This document shows, piece by piece, positions 1-5,729 of a DNA stretch of 5,729 nucleotides. The DNA lies in NCBI GenBank assembly GCA_040388605.1, contig JAZKBN010000014.1, positions 1 to 5,729 of the forward strand. The letters run 5' to 3'. The notes below the pieces were generated by a model that did no database searches, was not told the origin of the DNA, and worked only from the letters and a program-made list of their open reading frames with translations. Source of the DNA: JAZKBN01 sp040388605. GTDB lineage: Bacteria > Bacteroidota > Bacteroidia > Cytophagales > Flexibacteraceae. The position numbers were made by a program, and so were the translations under genes. Positions within the stretch are counted from its first letter, which is position 1. Each line of letters starts with the position of its first letter.

Positions 1-91
1 ATTCAAAGGGAAAGATTACCTGCACTTTAATTCCCTGGCTGTAGGCGTTTAGCCTTAGGTTGTAATTATAAATAACATATCGCTGCCCTTT
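1..91 (+). other. Short leader upstream of the large gene, with a possible tail of an upstream gene
   Basis: All three forward frames close here, with stops at 28-30, 42-44 and 50-52. Any upstream gene on this strand therefore ends by base 52. The frame starting at base 2 reads FKGKDYLHFNSLAVGV then TAG, and the frame starting at base 3 reads SKGKITCTLIPWL then TAG. Either could be the C-terminus of an upstream neighbour, but both are too short to recognise. The last 30 bases before the ATG are mostly A/T with no Shine-Dalgarno sequence, which is normal in Bacteroidetes. I could not place a convincing Bacteroidetes promoter (TTG plus TAnnTTTG), so the large gene could equally be co-transcribed with an upstream gene. 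Confidence 0.35.
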
Positions 92-196
92 ATGAGCTGC
101 TACTTCCGAAGGCACAAACTGTTGTGCCGTACAATTGCATTGCTTTTACTTTTTATTGTTTTATCAGAGGCAGGAGCCCCGGGTGTGGCATATGCG
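92..196 (+). other. Probable Sec signal peptide (residues 1-35)
   Basis: The first residues form a basic n-region (R6, R7, H8, K9, R13), followed by a hydrophobic core at residues 14-24 (TIALLLLFIVL). A small-residue stretch then ends in VAYA. The best cleavage point is after A35, which satisfies the A-x-A rule (A33, A35). Cleavage after A29 is less likely because proline follows. C12 lies before the hydrophobic core, so this is not a lipobox and the protein is not predicted to be a lipoprotein. The mature protein would begin LTSGPASPEF, which leads straight into the conserved N-terminal module. Export across the inner membrane is well supported; the final location (surface, periplasm or medium) is not shown. 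Confidence 0.82.
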
Positions 197-3100
197 CTCA
201 CAAGCGGGCCTGCTTCGCCGGAGTTTGCAAGCTTTGAGCCGGTAGGCACCACCGATATGGTTAACCTGTTTTCCGGGGATTTTACCTACAATTTACCCGT
301 TGTGCAGATTCCCGGCCCTGAGGGTTCAGGCTATGCCATGTCGCTCTCTTACCATAGCGGCGTAAGCCCCGAGGAGGAAGCAAGCTGGGTGGGCTATGGC
401 TGGACACTTAATCCGGGTGCAATTAACAGGCAGGTAAAGGGCTTTCCCGATGATGCGGAAGAATACCAGGTGGAGCAATATGCAAAAGCGCCGCTCAGCT
501 GGACGGCATCTGCTGCAGGCAGTACTTCAATTGAAGTAATAGGTATTGATAAAACAAAAAAGACTGACAAAAACGGGCAAATTAACCCCGATGGCGGTAA
601 GTTAAAAATCAGCCTTAACGGGAGCACCTCAATTCGTTTTAATAATTATAATGGCTACGCCCGCTATTACGGCTATGGCATTGGAGTAACAGGTATGAAT
701 TCATTAGGCACTGTAGGCATTGGGCTTAATGCAGATAAAAGTCCGCAGGGCACAACTTACAGGCCGGTTGTGGGAATTTCCAGGGATTTCTCAAAAAATA
801 AGGGCAGCGGGTACGCAGTACCGGGAACAAATGGGAGGTTGAAAATAAAAGGTTTTGATTACCTGGGCTCTAACATAGGCTCTATGTATACCTCATTGGT
901 TACAGGCCTTAGGGTTTCAAAGCCGGCCATGATTCCCGCATTCAAATTTCCCGGCCTTGATGGTATTAATTTCAGCTTCGCCGATGGCATAAAGCTGGCT
1001 CCCTATAACCTGGCGGCGCAAATAGGGATAAACGGCTCGCTAAACTGGCAAATGGATGCGCTGGTAAGCAATTTTAAAGGGCAGGGCCTGATGAGCCATA
1101 CATCAGAGCAAACGGAAAACCTGCTGCATGATTATTACTCAGAGCAGGATAACCCCTTCACAAACAGGCTCATATATACATCTGTACCTTTTGCAAATTA
1201 TGATGCCTACAATGTTTCAGGTGAAGGGCTTGGCGGCTCTTTCAGGTATATACCAGCACAACTGAAAGCTTTCGGGCCCAATAAGCGCCATGTTAGAAGG
1301 GGAACAGGCAGCGGCGGCGGCGATTATAATATTGGAGATGGCGTCACATTCGGAATCAACCTGGGCTATACCAGCCAGTCACAAAACCTTTCATCTGATT
1401 TATGGCAGCCGGAAAACGATAAATCAGGGCAATTCAGGTTTATGAACGATATGGGCGGCCTGCTGCAAATTAAAAACCCGGACCCATTAGTACCCGCTTA
1501 CCAAAACACCAGGGACCCTGAAAAAAATCATGTGCTGCCCGCTCTCGACACAAGCTTATGGACACGCTCATCTATAATTGATTATGTAAAATTCAATGAC
1601 GCAGAACCAACAGGCTACCCTTCTGATTTACAGGTTGCCTCGGTTAAGGATTTCATGAGCCGAAAAAAACAAGGCAGCGCCGTGGCGCTTATGAAGGTAC
1701 GAACAAAAGACGGCAACCTATATAGGTATGGCCTGCCGGTACTGGCAAAGTCAGAAGCCGAAATATCTTTCAGCTATAAAGATGCCTATGCTGAAAATGC
1801 CATTGTTTACGCAAAGACACCGCTTAAACGTGTACCCTCATCCGGCATTGGCAACCCTGACTGGATGGTGCAAGCCGATTCATCTTCAACCGATTACGTT
1901 GAGCGTATATATGGTACCGTTAAAAACAGCCCGCATGTATCAACCTACCTGATTACCGAAATATTAGCCGCCAACTATGCCGATAACGGCAACGGATATG
2001 CGGATGGAAGTGATGCGGGTGGGTGGACCCAGTTTCAGTATCATAAAAAGTACGGCTTTTCGTCTGACTCCATTTCACCCTTGGGTTGGTACCGTTGGCG
2101 CATGCCCTATAAGGGCTTGTATTACCAAAAAGGCAGCGTGGCTGATAAAAAAGACGATGCCGGTCATGTAAGCACCGGTATGAAGGAGGTTTACTACCTG
2201 AAAACCATAGAAACTAAGACCCATATTGCCTTTTTTATAACAAACCAAACTGACTCTTCACGTTTCAGTGCAATTCTGCATGATAATCTTGCCATGATTC
2301 CTAAGTCTTACCTGCAAGGCAGCAAGCAGCAGCGATACGACGGCCTTGATGCCCTGTTCCCAGGCAGCAACAGCGACCCTGCATCTGAACGTAATGCACA
2401 GGCAGGAAACCACTCACTGGAAAGGCTTGAGAAAATTGTGGTATTTTCTAAAGACAGGCCGGAATTGCCCCTTAAAGTTGTTCGATTTGAATATGATTAT
2501 TCGCTTGTGCGCAGGTTGCCGAATTCAGCCGGCAATTCGGCAGCAAGCGGGAAACTAACGCTTAAAAAAGTCTGGTTTGAATACGAAGGAACACAAACCA
2601 GCCTCACTTTGCCATACGAGTTCCAATACAAATACAAAAAATTGGGTGAGTTTCCCGGGCAGCTTGTGCATGATTACCCTGATTTAATGAATAACGATGC
2701 ATGGCCTACCTGTTCCGACAATGCACAAAACCCTGACTACGCTCCGCTAATGTGCGATGCATGGGGCTTTAATATGCCCTTTTCAGAAAAACGCCAAAAG
2801 TACCTGAATCCTTGGGTGTACCAGGGACCTTTACAGGCACCTGACAATCGTTTTACGGGCAGGAGGGATTGGCGGGGAGAATCAGTAGCCGATGCCGAAT
2901 TGGATTTTGACCCGGCAGCCTGGCAGCTTAAAGTAATTAAACTGCCCACAGGCGGCGAAATTCATGTTCAGTATGAACAGAAAGATTACAGCTATGTTCA
3001 AAACCAGGCGCCAATGGCTATGGTTAGCCTGCTTAAAAGCACTGAATCAGGCAGCGGAACCAGCTATTGGATAGAGCCTGAGGATTTGGGGCTGAACCCC

Positions 3101-5729
3101 CGTGACCCTGATTATCGTGAAAGGCTTATTAAGCAGAAAGACCGCATAAACACCTACTTCACTGATACCAAGCTGTTTTTTAAGTTTCTTTATTTGCTTG
3201 ATCAGGCGCACAGCCCGAAGGCAAATCTTGAAAACTGCATGAGCGAGTATATCAGCGGCTATACGAGTTTCGCACCAACATCGGCTGTAATAGACAGCAT
3301 AGGCAGTCTTAAAACAATAAGGATTGACCTGAACCGGGGTTATGATAATGCCAAACTTGATCACCCGCGTCGCGCTGCCTATGATTATTACACAACGCGA
3401 AGGTTCGGTCTATGGGATGGAGCACAATGTGAATCTCTTTTTGGCAGCACCTTCGAACCTTTTGTAAATGGTACAATTGAATCAGGTTTCCCTGTAGCGC
3501 AATGGTTAGCTGCAATTGGACTGTTTACTGCCCTTACTGATAAACTGCTTAATGTTTATACTTACGGCATACCCAAAATCGAAAATACGGGCCAGGATTT
3601 AAATAGTAACTTATCGTACCTGAAACTGCCTATGCTTGCAGCCAAGCGCGGTGGCGGGGCACGGGTAAAAAGACTCCTGACTCTTGATTACGGGCTCGAA
3701 GACGGTGATGCTTCCTTATACGGGCAGGAATTCAGCTATACCGATTTCCGGAAAACAGGTTCAGGTTATGAAGTTATAAGCAGTGGCGTGGCTACCAAAG
3801 AGCCGGGGCCAGCCCGAGATGAAAGCCCCTTCAAGGTGTTTATGCCGATGAAAGCCCAAAGCAAGTATGATTTGATGGTGGCCGGCGAAGACAGGGAACA
3901 GCTTGAAGGCCCCATAGGCGAAACTTTGTTGCCCGGTGCTACAATAGGCCATAGTCGGGTTGTTGTAAGTTCAATACATAAAGGCAGCACAGGAACTGGG
4001 CATGCCGTGCATGAGTACTATACATGTAAAGATTTTCCGTTTATAATGTCGTACCCTGAATACGATTCCAACGGTAATAAAACAAACAAATCTATACCTG
4101 CTGTATTGGCCAGCAACCTGGTAAAGGATGAAGATATTAACCTGCCTATAAACATTAACAACTTCAGCTTCGATTGGAAATCTCAGTGCGTAAGGCAGGG
4201 CTTTGAATTCAGGTTTAACAATATGCATGGTCAACTCAAAGCCCTGCGGGAATTGCAGGGCGATTATGTGAACCTGAGCAAGGGCCGGTTCTTAGGCCAG
4301 GGTGATGTGCCCGGTAATAAGGTGGTTTCATCTGTTGAATACAGTTATTATGATCCGGGGCAACCTCTGCCTGTATTAGATGCAGGCAAAACCGTAAGAT
4401 ACCTGAGCTTAGGTAAAGAAACCGAATCGGCGGTTGAGCAATTCAGCAATGATGAAACCACGATGAGCATGGGCCTTGAATTTGATATTTCAATGAGCGA
4501 GCTGGCAGCCACTACCGTTAGTGTGGGTTTCAGTCTTGGTTATAGCAGCAGTCGTTTAAAATCTTTAAGCAGGGCTACGGTTTACAGGTACCCGGCCGTA
4601 TTAAAATCAGTAACAAGCACCAAGGATGGAGTTCGCATAACGCAATCGAACAAAGGCTACGATGCCCGATTAGGCGAAGCAATTTTAACCGTTCAGACCG
4701 ACGATTTAACAGCTCAGACAAACGGCAGTAAAAGCTTAAGCTCAATCAGCATACCGGCATACTGGTATTATAACGCACTTATAATAAAGGGTATAAACAG
4801 GCTTAAGGAAACCGCAGCTCTTATTACCGCATATAATAATGAGGCCGATATAGTTAAGCAGGCAGGTACAGGAACTCCGGCCCATTGGGATTTGCCGCAA
4901 AATGTGCTCAGCGCAAAAATGACTTCTTACAGGAAAAATCGGTTCCCCGGAACATCGCAATATGTAAGCTCGCTGAACGCCGGAGAGGCTTTGTTAGGAA
5001 ACCTGAATGCTCTTTGGCTTCCTGATTCCGCTTATGTGTACCGCGATAATGTGAAAAAAGGTTCAATAGGTGGCGGTGTAGCAGTGGCCGGGTATGCAAA
5101 CAGCCGATTTTTAATGCCCGTAGGCGGTATCCCCGATACAATGAACAGGTTACCGAAATGGATTAACTCCGGGGCAATCCTGCAATACTCTGCCGGTTCG
5201 CTGCCTATGGAAGAAGTTAATGCCAATAAAATAAGCTCCTTTGCCCTGTATGGCAAAAATGAAATGATGCCGTCCATAACCGGGGTAAATGCAAAAACTG
5301 ATGAGGTTTATTTCAATGATTTTGAGCTGTCTTCACTTTTTGCACTTCGAAATACAGCTCATACAGGTTCGGGATCATTACAGCTGCATGACCACATGAA
5401 TGAGATTGGCCGTGTGCAGTACGGACCTAATTATAAACGCGGAGCAATTATACAGTTTTGGGCCAATCGTAATGCAATAGACAGCCTGAAATTCGGGGCT
5501 GATGTAAAAACCAACCTTGCACCTGCTGCCGAAAGCGAAGGATGGTTCAGATACGAGGTTTACCTGCCCGAAGTAAGCACATCGGCAGGCCAAACCTTAG
5601 TTCTGAAGTTAAAAGCCCTGCATACCAATATAGACGATGTAAAAATTCTGCCTGCCAAAGCTACTTCAAAGGCTTTCGTATATGACCTTACCACCTATAA
5701 GCTGCTTGCTGAGCTTGATAATCTTCATT
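92..5729 (+). CDS. Giant exported Bacteroidetes protein with RHS/YD-type N-terminal module (3' end outside window)
   Basis: No stop occurs in 1,879 codons. ATG 92 is the only standard start after the in-frame stop at 56-58, and a signal peptide follows it directly. The next in-frame ATG, codon 56, would lose that peptide and part of the first conserved module. In order: signal peptide (1-35); RHS/YD-type N-terminal module (48-121); Gly/Tyr-rich, probably beta-rich region (about 180-600); conserved blocks at 691-713, 776-833, 940-969, 1184-1216, 1272-1316 and 1371-1385; jelly-roll-like domain (about 1731-1850); YD-like tail from 1861. I recognise these blocks from large uncharacterised Bacteroidetes proteins. 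I see no catalytic motif or toxin domain. The mature part has six cysteines: 874, 888, 1049, 1113, 1312 and 1366. The role is unknown; a surface or RHS/Tc-like shell component is an inference. Relatives, as I recall, end soon after the tail, so perhaps only some tens of codons are missing. Confidence 0.93.
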   Translation, partial: MSCYFRRHKLLCRTIALLLLFIVLSEAGAPGVAYALTSGPASPEFASFEPVGTTDMVNLFSGDFTYNLPVVQIPGPEGSGYAMSLSYHSGVSPEEEASWVGYGWTLNPGAINRQVKGFPDDAEEYQVEQYAKAPLSWTASAAGSTSIEVIGIDKTKKTDKNGQINPDGGKLKISLNGSTSIRFNNYNGYARYYGYGIGVTGMNSLGTVGIGLNADKSPQGTTYRPVVGISRDFSKNKGSGYAVPGTNGRLKIKGFDYLGSNIGSMYTSLVTGLRVSKPAMIPAFKFPGLDGINFSFADGIKLAPYNLAAQIGINGSLNWQMDALVSNFKGQGLMSHTSEQTENLLHDYYSEQDNPFTNRLIYTSVPFANYDAYNVSGEGLGGSFRYIPAQLKAFGPNKRHVRRGTGSGGGDYNIGDGVTFGINLGYTSQSQNLSSDLWQPENDKSGQFRFMNDMGGLLQIKNPDPLVPAYQNTRDPEKNHVLPALDTSLWTRSSIIDYVKFNDAEPTGYPSDLQVASVKDFMSRKKQGSAVALMKVRTKDGNLYRYGLPVLAKSEAEISFSYKDAYAENAIVYAKTPLKRVPSSGIGNPDWMVQADSSSTDYVERIYGTVKNSPHVSTYLITEILAANYADNGNGYADGSDAGGWTQFQYHKKYGFSSDSISPLGWYRWRMPYKGLYYQKGSVADKKDDAGHVSTGMKEVYYLKTIETKTHIAFFITNQTDSSRFSAILHDNLAMIPKSYLQGSKQQRYDGLDALFPGSNSDPASERNAQAGNHSLERLEKIVVFSKDRPELPLKVVRFEYDYSLVRRLPNSAGNSAASGKLTLKKVWFEYEGTQTSLTLPYEFQYKYKKLGEFPGQLVHDYPDLMNNDAWPTCSDNAQNPDYAPLMCDAWGFNMPFSEKRQKYLNPWVYQGPLQAPDNRFTGRRDWRGESVADAELDFDPAAWQLKVIKLPTGGEIHVQYEQKDYSYVQNQAPMAMVSLLKSTESGSGTSYWIEPEDLGLNPRDPDYRERLIKQKDRINTYFTDTKLFFKFLYLLDQAHSPKANLENCMSEYISGYTSFAPTSAVIDSIGSLKTIRIDLNRGYDNAKLDHPRRAAYDYYTTRRFGLWDGAQCESLFGSTFEPFVNGTIESGFPVAQWLAAIGLFTALTDKLLNVYTYGIPKIENTGQDLNSNLSYLKLPMLAAKRGGGARVKRLLTLDYGLEDGDASLYGQEFSYTDFRKTGSGYEVISSGVATKEPGPARDESPFKVFMPMKAQSKYDLMVAGEDREQLEGPIGETLLPGATIGHSRVVVSSIHKGSTGTGHAVHEYYTCKDFPFIMSYPEYDSNGNKTNKSIPAVLASNLVKDEDINLPININNFSFDWKSQCVRQGFEFRFNNMHGQLKALRELQGDYVNLSKGRFLGQGDVPGNKVVSSVEYSYYDPGQPLPVLDAGKTVRYLSLGKETESAVEQFSNDETTMSMGLEFDISMSELAATTVSVGFSLGYSSSRLKSLSRATVYRYPAVLKSVTSTKDGVRITQSNKGYDARLGEAILTVQTDDLTAQTNGSKSLSSISIPAYWYYNALIIKGINRLKETAALITAYNNEADIVKQAGTGTPAHWDLPQNVLSAKMTSYRKNRFPGTSQYVSSLNAGEALLGNLNALWLPDSAYVYRDNVKKGSIGGGVAVAGYANSRFLMPVGGIPDTMNRLPKWINSGAILQYSAGSLPMEEVNANKISSFALYGKNEMMPSITGVNAKTDEVYFNDFELSSLFALRNTAHTGSGSLQLHDHMNEIGRVQYGPNYKRGAIIQFWANRNAIDSLKFGADVKTNLAPAAESEGWFRYEVYLPEVSTSAGQTLVLKLKALHTNIDDVKILPAKATSKAFVYDLTTYKLLAELDNLH
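233..454 (+). other. RHS/YD-type N-terminal conserved module (residues 48-121)
   Basis: Residues 48-69 read FEPVGTTDMVNLFSGDFTYN followed by LP. Residues 74-91 contain a glycine/proline turn and the strand SLSYHSGV. Residues 96-113 read EASWVGYGWTLNPGAINR, and PDD at 119-121 closes the block. This order (a soluble-strand segment, PGPxG, LSYHSG, then a W-x-G-x-GW box) is what I know from the start of Bacteroidetes RHS-repeat and YD-repeat proteins. It is broadly comparable with the SpvB-like start of Tc-toxin B subunits. It probably forms the first beta-sheet layer of a large shell-like or barrel-like fold. Y102 stands where I recall leucine in most relatives, a minor change. Confidence 0.75.
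455..1900 (+). other. Gly/Tyr-rich, probably beta-rich and less conserved part of the large protein (residues 122-603)
   Basis: This part has few blocks that I recognise. It has alternating polar and aromatic strands such as FNNYNGYARYYGYGIGVTG (183-201) and VTFGINLGYTSQS (about 417-429), which look like beta strands separated by glycine turns. A glycine spacer, GTGSGGG, occupies residues 404-410. There is no cysteine and no catalytic motif. It keeps the frame and base use of the rest of the gene, so it is not an obvious insertion. The family usually varies most in this part, as far as I recall. No function can be assigned to it separately. Confidence 0.5.
1901..4800 (+). other. Conserved core blocks of the large protein (about residues 604-1570)
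   Basis: This stretch carries most of the family's signature blocks. They are STYLITEIL (617-625), MKEVYYLKTIETKTH (697-711), LERLEKIVVF (776-785), KLTLKKVWFEYEG (821-833), CDAWGF (888-893), DPAAWQLKVIKLPTGGEI (940-957), AAKRGGGARVKRLL (1183-1196), EGPIGETLLPGATIGHSRVV (1272-1291) and FRFNNMHGQLKAL (1373-1385). Many are paired beta strands of the FEYDYSL or VQYEQKDY type, which fits a repeated beta-sheet scaffold like RHS shells, although canonical GxxxxYxYD repeats are absent. All the cysteines of the mature protein lie in this part. Confidence 0.6.
5282..5650 (+). other. Probable jelly-roll / carbohydrate-binding-module-like domain (residues 1731-1853)
   Basis: The segment begins with VYFNDFEL (1739-1746), then AHTGSGSLQL (1756-1765), a strand ending in IIQFWA with W1790, GWFRYEVYLPE (1817-1827), LVLKLKAL, and finally NIDDVKILPA (1846-1855). 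The order follows a common jelly-roll beta-sandwich pattern: an FNDFE opening strand, an AHTGxxSL turn, a YxxxFWA strand, a GWxxYxxxL strand and an IDD closing strand. This pattern often precedes YD-like tails in Bacteroidetes proteins. Such domains often bind glycans and may hold a structural calcium, but no ligand can be deduced here. Confidence 0.6.

Overview
The window is almost entirely one very long protein-coding gene on the + strand. It starts at an ATG at base 92 and runs without a stop to the last base, giving 1,879 complete codons plus one base, so its 3' end lies outside the window. I read the frame line by line and found no in-frame stop and no frameshift. No RNA gene, CRISPR array, insertion sequence or second complete gene is visible on either strand.

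Several things suggest a member of the Bacteroidetes (Chitinophaga/Cytophaga/Sphingobacteria-like). The base composition looks moderate and the leader is A/T-rich with no Shine-Dalgarno sequence. The protein also carries a string of sequence blocks that I recognise from very large, mostly uncharacterised exported proteins of that phylum. These include EASWVGYGWTLNPGAINR near the N-terminus, KEVYYLKTIETKTH, DPAAWQLKVIKLPTGGEIHV, KRGGGARVKRLL and EGPIGETLLPGATIGHSRVV in the middle, and a VYDLTTYKLLAELDN ending. The phylum and family calls come from memory of these motifs, not from a search.

Layout: bases 1-91 are a short leader that may hold the last codons of an upstream gene. Bases 92-196 encode a probable signal peptide. 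Bases 233-454 encode an N-terminal module like that at the start of Bacteroidetes RHS/YD-repeat proteins. Bases 455-1900 encode a glycine- and tyrosine-rich, probably beta-rich and less conserved region. Bases 1901-4800 carry most of the conserved family blocks. Bases 5282-5650 encode a probable jelly-roll (carbohydrate-binding-module-like) domain. The final codons enter a YD-like tail.

The likely picture is a large exported surface or secreted protein related to the non-toxin part of RHS/Tc-type shells. Whether it ends shortly after the window, or continues into an RHS core with a toxin tip, cannot be decided here.
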